DNA of 6,066 nt, from assembly GCA_900550095.1 (NCBI GenBank), contig URRG01000153.1, positions 1-6,066 of the forward strand. The letters run 5' to 3'. A program made the position numbers and the translations under genes. Shown piece by piece: positions 1-4,797 of this stretch. This stretch comes from an uncultured Oscillospiraceae bacterium (GTDB lineage: Bacteria > Bacillota > Clostridia > Oscillospirales > Acutalibacteraceae). Numbering within the stretch: the first letter of the stretch is position 1; every line of letters starts with the position of its first letter. The notes beneath the pieces were generated by a model. It did no database searches. It was not told the origin of the DNA and was given only the letters and a program-made list of their open reading frames with translations.

Positions 1-3
1 TTT

Positions 4-339
4 TCAAATCTGCGGAACCGGCTTCCCTTCTGGGCGGCCGGTTTTGTTTTTCGTGCGCGATGCACACGAAGCAGCTGTCTCCCTTTTACGCGCTTCCTCG
101 CGGTATTTATCCCTCGTTGCATTGCCGCCGCGGATATGCCGCTGGGCCTTGTTTACCTCTAAAATACGTTTCACTTTCCGGTATAATTGCAGATCTATGT
201 ATTTCAGCCTCTGGGCCACATCCTTATGAACTGTGCTCTTGCTGATGCCAAATTGCTTTGCCGCAGTGCGGACAGTGGCTTTATGCTCGACGATATACTC
301 GCCCAGCTCCACGGCGCGCTCTTCTACAATGCCTTTCAA
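4..339 (-). CDS. spoIIID: Sporulation transcriptional regulator SpoIIID
   Basis: A 111-residue DNA-binding protein that, in the known family, acts in the mother cell during sporulation, tuning the sigma-E regulon and helping switch on sigK. The match to the Bacillus protein as I recall it is collinear from residue 1: family-like residues YIVEHKATVRTAAKQFG (15-31), helix-turn-helix with recognition helix SKSTVHKDV (33-41), and the basic segment RHIRGGNATRDKY (about 67-79), which in this family makes additional DNA contacts. The start codon is TTG (337-339). It is supported by GGGGAGG 8 nt upstream and by N-terminal alignment with no gap. Odd point: the family is usually about 85-95 residues, whereas here a Lys/Arg-rich tail of some 25-30 residues follows, and part of it coincides with a plus-strand terminator. 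A sigma-E-type promoter lies just upstream, so it appears to be its own transcription unit. Identity is very secure. Confidence 0.95.
   Translation of the reverse strand: MKGIVEERAVELGEYIVEHKATVRTAAKQFGISKSTVHKDVAQRLKYIDLQLYRKVKRILEVNKAQRHIRGGNATRDKYREEARKRETAASCASRTKNKTGRPEGKPVPQI
16..51 (+). terminator. Plus-oriented intrinsic terminator inside the 3' end of spoIIID
   Basis: AACCGGC (16-22) pairs with GCCGGTT (37-43), and CCC/GGG inside the loop can extend the stem around a TTCT tetraloop. On the plus strand the stem runs directly into TTTTGTTTTT (42-51), the layout of a Rho-independent terminator. On the minus strand the stem is followed by CCGCAG, so it would not terminate spoIIID itself. 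It most likely ends a plus-strand gene that stops just left of the window. Confidence 0.65.
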
Positions 340-347
340 CGGCGACG

Positions 348-354
348 CCTCCCC
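348..354 (-). promoter_or_regulatory. Ribosome binding site fixing the TTG start of spoIIID
   Basis: The minus strand reads GGGGAGG, 8 nt before TTG at 337-339. No ATG lies at a suitable distance, so this site decides the start in favour of TTG. Confidence 0.8.
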
Positions 355-369
355 AAGTTCGTTTACCCA

Positions 370-398
370 TCTGTATGCGGAAAGCGCCTCAAATATTC
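370..398 (-). promoter_or_regulatory. Sigma-E-type promoter of spoIIID
   Basis: The minus strand has GAATATT (398-392), a 14-nt spacer, then CATACAGA (377-370). The established sigma-E pattern is roughly KMATATT, 13-15 nt, CATACANT, so both boxes and the spacing fit, with one mismatch at the last -10 position. Initiation would fall near position 362-364, leaving a leader of about 25 nt that contains the GGGGAGG site. In Bacillus, spoIIID is transcribed by sigma-E and autoregulated, which agrees with this location. I saw no convincing SpoIIID binding site; only a partial GGACAG-type match lies further upstream. Confidence 0.7.
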
Positions 399-484
399 GG
401 ATTCGATATCCAAATTTCGGCGGGAGCCCTGCCGCTGTCCGGAATCCTCCAGAAGGAGAAAGGCCCCGTATCCCGTATATACCT

Positions 485-520
485 GAAGCCCTCTTTCCAT
501 CATTCTGGAAAGAGGGCTTC
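485..520. repeat. Perfect 15-bp stem-loop between the HAD gene and spoIIID
   Basis: GAAGCCCTCTTTCCA (485-499) and TGGAAAGAGGGCTTC (506-520) are exact reverse complements around a 6-nt loop. On the minus strand the stem is followed by AGGTATATAC, with no U tract. On the plus strand it is followed by TTTCAACG, a weak U tract, with TTTTATTTTT only farther on. It lies upstream of the spoIIID promoter, so it is not part of that leader. It may mark the 3' end of the HAD transcript, block read-through into spoIIID, or terminate plus-strand transcription. The structure is certain; the role is not. Confidence 0.6.
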
Positions 521-591
521 TTTCAACGCCGTTTTATTTTTACCTGCCAAAGCCTGCCGCCCCACACGCTGCAGAGGACTCACAGACTCCC

Positions 592-1449
592 TCACACAAA
601 GCGGCGAAGCTCTTCTTCGTATGCATAGCCGATCACTGCAAGGGCAGCGCAAAGAGTATTCCGGGGAGCTCCCGTCTCCTGGCAGAAAGTTTCCAGATCC
701 CAGCCTTCGTCCCGCATTTTGGTGTTTACGTAGCTCAGGAGGATAAAAGGATCCCGGGGCAATGTTTCGGGGAGCTCTTCCTCCTTTTTCCCCGCTTGCT
801 CCACTTCAGCCGTTTCTTCGGTTCCCCCGGTTTTTTCGGCTGCCTTCGCCCCATAGCGCTCCTTCAGCCAAAGGGCCGCCTCCCGCAGGGTGGGAGCCAC
901 AAAATCAGGCTCATATTCCTTCCATTTTTCCCGATCCTCCGCCAAAGCTTCCCTGCCGCGCCCGGTGAGCACCAGAAGCAGCCTGCAGCCCATCCGGCCC
1001 CCGGGAAGCATATCGCTCCATCGGTCGCCGATCACAAAGCAGTTTTCCATGCGGAGGCCGTATTTTTCCCGGGCCTCTTCCAGAAGACCCGGAGCGGGCT
1101 TCCGGCAGGAGCAGCCGTCCTCTTCATCATGAGGGCAGATAAACCAATCGTCAAAGCCCCATTCCCGGAATTCCCCTGCAAAGTCATAACCTCTGTCCTT
1201 GCCCCTTGCGATGCAGGATTGATTGGTAAAGGCAAAAAGCTTGGCGCCGGTGGAGCGGATATCCCCCAGCATATTCTCAAGGCCCGGCAGGGGAGAAAAC
1301 TGCCAGGGATACTCGATGGCGGCGCTTTCACACATGGTTCCGTCACGGTCTATGAAGACCGCCTCGAGCTTTTCCGGCAGAGGTGTTGGTGTTTTCCCTA
1401 CCTTTTCCCCAGCGTCGGGGGCTTTTTTGCTTTTTTCCTCAAAGGTCAT
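592..1449 (-). CDS. HAD-IIIA family phosphatase fused to a C-terminal DUF4250 domain
   Basis: A 285-residue cytoplasmic protein. Residues about 28-195 form a HAD phosphatase of the histidinol-phosphatase/GmhB (HAD-IIIA) type. Motif I is FIDRDGT, with nucleophile Asp34 and acid/base Asp36; motif II is FTNQS (about 74-78), continuing CIARG as in GmhB-like enzymes; motif III Lys is in CRKP (Lys117); motif IV is GDRWSD (Asp142, Asp146). Cys105, His107, Cys113 and Cys115 match the C-x-H...C-x-C zinc site of GmhB, with a shortened loop. After a Glu/Lys-rich linker (about 200-229), residues 230-285 (LPRDPFILLSYVNTKMRDEG to the end) resemble DUF4250, which I know mainly as a small stand-alone protein of unknown function. 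The start at 1447-1449 is chosen because AAAGGAG lies 8 nt upstream; the in-frame ATG at 1500 lacks a ribosome site. The substrate is unknown: a sugar or amino-acid phosphate is likely, and the neighbours give no hint. Confidence 0.85.
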   Translation of the reverse strand: MTFEEKSKKAPDAGEKVGKTPTPLPEKLEAVFIDRDGTMCESAAIEYPWQFSPLPGLENMLGDIRSTGAKLFAFTNQSCIARGKDRGYDFAGEFREWGFDDWFICPHDEEDGCSCRKPAPGLLEEAREKYGLRMENCFVIGDRWSDMLPGGRMGCRLLLVLTGRGREALAEDREKWKEYEPDFVAPTLREAALWLKERYGAKAAEKTGGTEETAEVEQAGKKEEELPETLPRDPFILLSYVNTKMRDEGWDLETFCQETGAPRNTLCAALAVIGYAYEEELRRFV

Positions 1450-1458
1450 TCTCTTCTC

Positions 1459-1465
1459 TCCTTTT
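1459..1465 (-). promoter_or_regulatory. Ribosome binding site fixing the start of the HAD-DUF4250 gene
   Basis: AAAGGAG on the minus strand lies 8 nt before ATG 1447-1449. It selects this start over the in-frame ATG at 1500, whose upstream sequence (CTTTCAATAG) has no purine-rich site. No convincing promoter was found between this site and the GH31 terminator at 1571-1608. Confidence 0.75.
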
Positions 1466-1570
1466 ATAGAATCCTCTTTCCCATTCCATACCGGATCCAT
1501 CTATTGAAAGCACCATATTCGGTATATATGCCGGGCCGCTCTTTCACACCGGACCCCCGCAGGGGTAAAA

Positions 1571-1608
1571 GGGAAAAAAGAGCGGCATCCGGTTTTCCGA
1601 ATGCCGCC
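1571..1608 (-). terminator. Intrinsic terminator of the GH31 gene
   Basis: On the minus strand GCGGCAT (1607-1601) pairs with ATGCCGC (1588-1582), with an inner CGG/CCG pairing and an AAAA loop. The stem is followed by TC and then six T (1579-1574) and CCC. This is a classic Rho-independent terminator about 110 nt after the GH31 stop codon. Confidence 0.85.
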
Positions 1609-1718
1609 CGCTGTGATCGGGAAGGGAGCCTCAAAGCCCCTGTACCCTGCACACAGATTTTTCTTTTCACCTTCCGCGGTTTCTAAGTCTGAGTCTGCGG
1701 CTGTGCCGATCTGCTATT

Positions 1719-3719
1719 TCAGAACGTAACCTCGGGGAGCTTCCCTTCCCGGATAAACACAGGAATGGTATCGATGGGCGCATCCACCGTATAGGTATTG
1801 CCGCCCTCCAGGATCCTCCCGGAATTCAGATCTCTCCAGTTCACGCCGGCGGGCAGGTATACTTCCCGGCTTCTCTGGTTCTCATACAGAACAGGCGCCA
1901 CCAGGATATCGCCGCCCAGGCAGAATTCATCAGAAACCTCCCAGCTCTTCTTATCCTCGGGGAAGTTCCAGAAGAGGGTCCGCATAGCGGGAGCGCCCTT
2001 CTCGTGGGCTTCCTTCATCACATCCAGAATATAGGGGCGCATCTTTTCCCGCAGGAACAGGTATTTCTTGCAGATCGCATAGACCTCTTCACCATAGGTC
2101 CAGACCTCATTATCCGCGCCGCTGGGCATCGCGCCGCCGCCCACGCCCGTCAGGGGTTTCTTATGGGGCTCGCGGTCTCCGTGCAGGCGGAACACAGGGG
2201 AGAAAGCGCCGAACTGGAACCATCTGGTCAGGCACTCCTTAAAGGCAGGATCGTTGATATTGCCGCCATGGAAGCCGCCGATATCCGTCGTCCACCATGG
2301 AATGCCTGCGATGCCCATATTCAGGCCTGCCGCAAACTGGCTCCTGAGGGAACGGAAGCTGGAATCGATGTCGCCGCTCCATACGAGAGCGCCGTATTTC
2401 TGGCTGCCCGCCCAGGCGCACCGCAGCAGGTTCAGGATATTTTCCTGGCCCTCCTTTTCCATGCCCTCATAGGCCATCTTCGCATATTCTCTGGGATAGA
2501 GGTTGCCGATCTCCAGATCCGCGCCTCTGTGATAGCGGAAATTGCTGTAATCATAAGCGGTCATCTCCGGCTCGGCTTCATCCAGCCAGAAAACCTTGAT
2601 GCCGTATTTGTAATAATTGTCGCGAATCTTCCCCCAGATATATTCCCGGGCCTCCGGGTTGGTCATATCCGCGAAGCAGGCGTTGCCCAGCTGCGTCATA
2701 CGGCTTCCCGTTTCAGAGGCGATCAGATAGCCCTTTTCCAGCATTTCCCTGTAGTTCTCGCTTCCGGCCTCTACAGTGGGCCAGATGGAGACCATAAGCT
2801 CAATGCCCATTTCCTTCAGTTCCTTTACCATTCCCACCGGATCCGGCCAGAATTCCGGGTCAAAGCGCCAATCGCCCTGATGGGGCCAGTGGAAATAATC
2901 GATGACGATCACAGAAATGGGGAGCCCGCGCTTCTTATATTCCCTGGCAATATTCATGAGCTCGTCCTGTGTCTGGTAGCGCAGCTTGCACTGCCAGAAG
3001 CCAGTGGCCCACTCCGGCATCATAGGCGCGCGGCCTGCCACGCCGGTATAGGATTCTTCAATTTCCGCAGGCGTATCTCCGGCGGTGATCCAGTAATCCA
3101 TCTGGCGGGTGGATTCCGCGATCCATTCCGTCAGGTTTTTGCCGAAGGTCACCTGGCCCACGGCGGGATTGTTCCACAGCATGCCATATCCCTTATTGGA
3201 AAGCAGGAAGGGCACGCTGGCCTGGGAATTTCTCTGTGCCAGTTCCACAATGCAGCCCTTCAGATCCAGCCAGGGCTGCTGGTACTGCCCCATGCCGAAG
3301 AGCTTTTCTCCCTCGCTGGCCTCGAAGCGCACGGCAAGGCGGAAATTCTCCGTTCCACGGTTTGGGGTGAAAGTGCGGGGAAAGATCTCCAAAGCGCTGT
3401 TGAAGCCTTCATCTTCCTCGCGGAAGCGGTTGCGGTCGTATTCTTCCAAAAGGATTTCTCCCTTCTGGTTCAGAAAACGAATTTTACCCGAAGGGAACAC
3501 CTCGCAGCGGAGCTTGCCGTTTACAATGGAAGCTCTCGTTCCGTTGATCTCGATTTTTGCAGGGACCTCCGGAACCTTCTCCAGAGCAAAATCCTCATTA
3601 TCCAGCATTGCGCCGTTCTTTGTAGCCCGGACACGGAAACTGTTTTCTCCCCAGGGCTCGATCCGGAGCAGTTCCCGGTCAAAGCGGCGAATCAGAGCGT
3701 TGCCTTCCTGCTTCAGCAT
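1719..3719 (-). CDS. Glycoside hydrolase family 31 enzyme (alpha-xylosidase/alpha-glucosidase type)
   Basis: A 666-residue retaining alpha-glycosidase. The N-terminal beta-sandwich (about 1-225, with LLRIEPWGENSFRVRA near 17-32) precedes a (beta/alpha)8 catalytic barrel opening at WATGFWQCKLRYQ (about 237-249). The nucleophile is Asp380 in FWLDEAEPE and the likely acid/base is Asp450 in WSGD. TDIGGF (478-483) and FRLHGDREP (510-518) are family-typical, and the C-terminal beta domains include GGDILVAPV. There is no signal peptide or membrane segment, so it is cytoplasmic and would act on imported oligosaccharides. The DEAEPE nucleophile motif suggests an alpha-xylosidase-like branch, but residues alone do not fix the substrate. 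The start at 3719 follows AAAGGA at 9 nt spacing and fits the family N-terminus. Upstream alternatives are ATG 3743 and TTG 3761. It has its own promoter and terminator, with no transporter beside it. Confidence 0.9.
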   Translation of the reverse strand: MLKQEGNALIRRFDRELLRIEPWGENSFRVRATKNGAMLDNEDFALEKVPEVPAKIEINGTRASIVNGKLRCEVFPSGKIRFLNQKGEILLEEYDRNRFREEDEGFNSALEIFPRTFTPNRGTENFRLAVRFEASEGEKLFGMGQYQQPWLDLKGCIVELAQRNSQASVPFLLSNKGYGMLWNNPAVGQVTFGKNLTEWIAESTRQMDYWITAGDTPAEIEESYTGVAGRAPMMPEWATGFWQCKLRYQTQDELMNIAREYKKRGLPISVIVIDYFHWPHQGDWRFDPEFWPDPVGMVKELKEMGIELMVSIWPTVEAGSENYREMLEKGYLIASETGSRMTQLGNACFADMTNPEAREYIWGKIRDNYYKYGIKVFWLDEAEPEMTAYDYSNFRYHRGADLEIGNLYPREYAKMAYEGMEKEGQENILNLLRCAWAGSQKYGALVWSGDIDSSFRSLRSQFAAGLNMGIAGIPWWTTDIGGFHGGNINDPAFKECLTRWFQFGAFSPVFRLHGDREPHKKPLTGVGGGAMPSGADNEVWTYGEEVYAICKKYLFLREKMRPYILDVMKEAHEKGAPAMRTLFWNFPEDKKSWEVSDEFCLGGDILVAPVLYENQRSREVYLPAGVNWRDLNSGRILEGGNTYTVDAPIDTIPVFIREGKLPEVTF

Positions 3720-3728
3720 ATGCAGCCA

Positions 3729-3734
3729 TCCTTT
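3729..3734 (-). promoter_or_regulatory. Ribosome binding site supporting the GH31 start at 3719
   Basis: The minus strand reads AAAGGA followed by 9 nt and ATG (3719-3717). The alternative ATG at 3743 has only a weak GGGGA inside a hairpin, and TTG at 3761 has nothing recognisable. Confidence 0.65.
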
Positions 3735-3739
3735 CTTTT

Positions 3740-3817
3740 TCATCTGCGGGTTTCCCCGCAATGCAAAATGTAAACTATTAGGTTTTCCCCTCCCCGCCGG
3801 CAGCGACTGAACAGCAT
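3740..3817 (-). CDS. Possible 25-codon leader ORF upstream of GH31
   Basis: Reading from ATG at 3817 gives a 25-residue peptide, MLFSRCRRGGENLIVYILHC followed by GETRR. AGAAGGA (3834-3828) lies 10 nt before the start. Its stop TGA (3742-3740) overlaps the in-frame upstream ATG of the GH31 frame (3743) as ATGA, the geometry of translational coupling. Against it: the predicted transcription start lies almost on top of the ribosome site, the peptide resembles nothing I know, and so short an ORF can occur by chance. It is listed as a possibility only. Confidence 0.25.
   Translation of the reverse strand: MLFSRCRRGGENLIVYILHCGETRR
3745..3760 (-). repeat. GAAA-capped hairpin in the GH31 leader
   Basis: The minus strand reads TGCGGG-GAAA-CCCGCA, a perfect 6-bp stem with a GNRA-type tetraloop, directly before the ATG at 3743 and 26 nt before the preferred start at 3719. 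It would weaken initiation at 3743 and could stabilise the mRNA 5' region. Confidence 0.5.
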
Positions 3818-3841
3818 GAGGGAAATATCCTTCTGACTGTA

Positions 3842-3871
3842 ACTATAGAACATTGCCTGCCGGGCTGTCAA
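3842..3871 (-). promoter_or_regulatory. Sigma-A promoter of the GH31 gene
   Basis: The minus strand has a perfect TTGACA (3871-3866), an 18-nt spacer and TATAGT (3847-3842, one mismatch to TATAAT). Transcription would begin near 3834-3836, giving a leader of about 115 nt before the start at 3719. No clear catabolite-response (cre) site is visible next to it. Confidence 0.75.
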
Positions 3872-3959
3872 CAGAAAAATACCAATCTTATACTGCACAC
3901 AGAAGAGGAGAGCATGGAGGCTGAAGCCTCATTCTCAGCTCCCCCGCCCGCTGAGCAAA

Positions 3960-3992
3960 AAGAATAAAAAAGCAGCCGGCAAACGCGGCTGC
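3960..3992 (-). terminator. Intrinsic terminator of the XRE regulator gene
   Basis: On the minus strand GCAGCCG (3992-3986) pairs with CGGCTGC (3978-3972) around a 7-nt loop, followed by TTTTTTATTCTTTTT. It lies just after the regulator's stop codon, isolating it from the GH31 promoter downstream. A second dyad, CTCAGC/GCTGAG, lies a little further on at about 3934-3955 with no U tract. Confidence 0.85.
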
Positions 3993-4010
3993 AGCCTTTC
4001 CTAACAGATT

Positions 4011-4316
4011 TTATTTCAGCGCTTTCGTCAGGGCAATAATATGATCCAGCAGTTCTCCGTCCAATCCCTCCGCAGCGGAAAGCAGTTCATGCAGCTTCGT
4101 GGGATTTTTCGCGTCCGTTTCAAAAAACTCCTTGGGGCTGACCCCCAGATAATCGCAGATATAGAAAAAAGTGGTCATAGAAGGAAGATTGATACCGTTT
4201 TCAATATTGTTGATATATCCGGCGCTCTGCCCGATGGAAAGGCTCATATCCCGGGCGGATACGCCTTTATTGAGCCTCAGGGCAACGAGCCTGTCTATAA
4301 ATTCCTGCTTTTCCAT
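4011..4316 (-). CDS. Small XRE-family helix-turn-helix transcriptional regulator
   Basis: A 101-residue cytoplasmic DNA-binding protein of the Cro/CI (HTH_3) type. Residues 1-66 form the five-helix domain: LRLNKGVSARDMS begins the fold, the recognition helix is SAGYINNIENG (31-41), and LPSMTTFFYICDYLGVSPKEFF (44-65) closes it in the usual way. Residues 70-101 are a short helical tail with no ligand-binding or enzymatic domain, so any signal is probably sensed through dimerisation or a partner. The start at 4316 has AAGGTGA 6 nt upstream. The gene is transcribed away from the adenylation-enzyme gene across a shared AT-rich region that holds a dyad over that gene's promoter, which suggests repression of its divergent neighbour and perhaps itself. 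The target is inferred. Small XRE proteins are very common, so no specific name is justified. Confidence 0.9.
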   Translation of the reverse strand: MEKQEFIDRLVALRLNKGVSARDMSLSIGQSAGYINNIENGINLPSMTTFFYICDYLGVSPKEFFETDAKNPTKLHELLSAAEGLDGELLDHIIALTKALK

Positions 4317-4374
4317 ATCGCTTCACCTTATTATGATTTTACTATATACACTGAGGAATTTTATCTGATTTATT

Positions 4375-4401
4375 TAGTATTATGGGTTGATATATATACT
4401 A
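4375..4401. promoter_or_regulatory. Inverted repeat overlapping the divergent promoter: candidate operator
   Basis: TAGTAT (4375-4380) and ATACTA (4396-4401) are exact inverted repeats 15 bp apart, placing their centres about two helical turns apart. The pair straddles the plus-strand -35 box (4387-4392) and covers the likely promoter zone of the XRE gene. This suits a dimeric XRE repressor, but the region is AT-rich, so chance repeats are expected. Confidence 0.35.
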
Positions 4402-4415
4402 CAATTAGATATAAT
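4387..4415 (+). promoter_or_regulatory. Sigma-A promoter reading toward the adenylation-enzyme gene
   Basis: TTGATA (4387-4392), a 17-nt spacer and a perfect TATAAT (4410-4415) form a near-consensus promoter. Transcription would start near 4421-4423, leaving about 375 nt of untranslated leader before ATG 4798. No equally good promoter is visible nearer to the gene. Confidence 0.75.
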
Positions 4416-4467
4416 GAAAAAGTCGTATAGTTATATAGGATACAAAGTCTTACAATTCCGACATACG

Positions 4468-4485
4468 CATTACAGTCTTGTAATG
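4468..4485. repeat. CATTACA-4-TGTAATG perfect dyad
   Basis: A 7-bp perfect inverted repeat with a 4-nt spacer, about 46-63 nt downstream of the predicted start of transcription. Its right arm belongs to AGTCTTGTAAT (4474-4484), nearly a direct copy of AGTCTTACAAT (4446-4456) 28 bp upstream. It could be an operator or an RNA hairpin. Confidence 0.4.
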
Positions 4486-4609
4486 ATGAAAACTTTACGG
4501 CACCTTATGCTGTCTAGTAAGTATCCGGCTGCTAAACCGGAAAGAAATGCAAAATTTGCGCATCAATTGTAAAAATCAAGGCTTGGGTCATCAGACCGCA
4601 AACCGCGAA

Positions 4610-4655
4610 ATATGTCTGAAAACCGGAATAAGCACGCAGCCAGCGACAGACATAT
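4610..4655 (+). repeat. 9-bp inverted repeat in the leader
   Basis: ATATGTCTG (4610-4618) and CAGACATAT (4647-4655) are exact reverse complements, separated by 28 nt. In RNA this would form a closed domain within the leader, upstream of the CAGCCTG hairpin. Confidence 0.45.
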
Positions 4656-4688
4656 GTATACCCTTTTCCCGTGCAGGCCGCCCGGCTC

Positions 4689-4709
4689 AGCCTGACGGCA
4701 CCAGGCTGA
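4689..4709 (+). repeat. 7-bp hairpin upstream of the orphan ribosome site
   Basis: CAGCCTG (4689-4695), loop ACGGCAC, CAGGCTG (4703-4709). A second GGCTGAA copy (4712-4718) follows the first (4704-4710), so the left arm could pair with either one, a possible alternative fold next to AAAGGAGG. Confidence 0.45.
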
Positions 4710-4716
4710 AGGGCTG

Positions 4717-4724
4717 AAAGGAGG
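4717..4724 (+). promoter_or_regulatory. Near-perfect Shine-Dalgarno with no canonical start codon nearby
   Basis: AAAGGAGG(T) is almost fully complementary to the 16S 3' end, yet no ATG, GTG or TTG lies 4-13 nt beyond it. The only near-start codon at good spacing is ATT 4732-4734, which is in frame with the adenylation gene (22 codons before ATG 4798, no stop between). It may mark an N-terminal extension, a leader remnant or a ribosome standby site. Confidence 0.4.
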
Positions 4725-4785
4725 TTATCAAATTAGTCCTTATACGAAGACTTTCTCAAACAGATCGAATCCATACCTATTGGCA

Positions 4786-4791
4786 AGAGGA
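4786..4791 (+). promoter_or_regulatory. Ribosome binding site for ATG 4798
   Basis: AGAGGA lies 6 nt before ATG 4798-4800. It is weaker than the AAAGGAGG at 4717-4724 but is placed next to a real ATG, and the family N-terminus (a short run before the LTYxEL-type motif) fits this start. Confidence 0.6.
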
Positions 4792-4797
4792 AACGCT

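Larger units (their letters stand above)
4422..4797 (+). promoter_or_regulatory. Long, possibly structured 5' leader of the adenylation-enzyme gene
   Basis: This stretch has no credible gene. In order it holds a CATTACA/TGTAATG dyad (4468-4485), a short TCCGG/CCGGA pairing near 4523-4540, GGTC/GACC near 4587-4598, a 9-bp ATATGTCTG/CAGACATAT pairing (4610-4618 with 4647-4655), a 7-bp CAGCCTG/CAGGCTG hairpin (4689-4709), and AAAGGAGG at 4717-4724. I recognise no known riboswitch: there is no T-box signature, and no TPP, SAM or cobalamin core. There is also no U tract after the last hairpin, so if it regulates, translational control is more likely than termination. Confidence 0.4.

Noticed and set aside
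1450..1500. Longer HAD start at ATG 1500
   Set aside because: No ribosome site upstream, while AAAGGAG stands ideally before ATG 1449 and the extra 17 residues are not family-like.
1464..1670. 68-residue minus-strand frame between GH31 and the HAD gene
   Set aside because: It runs through the GH31 terminator hairpin and has no ribosome site or similarity.
796..1686. 296-residue plus-strand open frame opposite the HAD gene
   Set aside because: Low-complexity Pro/Phe/Arg-rich translation, no domain, crosses the GH31 terminator, and overlaps a well supported minus-strand gene.
3720..3761. GH31 start at TTG 3761
   Set aside because: A TTG with no Shine-Dalgarno, and the added residues include a hairpin-coding segment; ATG 3719 has AAAGGA at good spacing.
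2004..3773. 589-residue plus-strand open frame opposite the GH31 gene
   Set aside because: The minus-strand frame has full GH31 motifs, promoter and terminator. The plus frame shows no recognisable motif and looks like an antisense shadow of GC-rich codon use.
4387..4572. 61-codon plus-strand frame in the intergenic region
   Set aside because: It begins on the promoter's own -35/-10 region, has no ribosome site at any of its ATGs, and the translation resembles nothing.
4612..4695. 27-residue frame from ATG 4612 in the leader
   Set aside because: No Shine-Dalgarno before the ATG, and the start lies in one arm of the 9-bp inverted repeat.
4422..4797. Known T-box or metabolite riboswitch in the leader
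   Set aside because: I found no T-box antiterminator signature, no recognised riboswitch core, and no U tract after the last hairpin.
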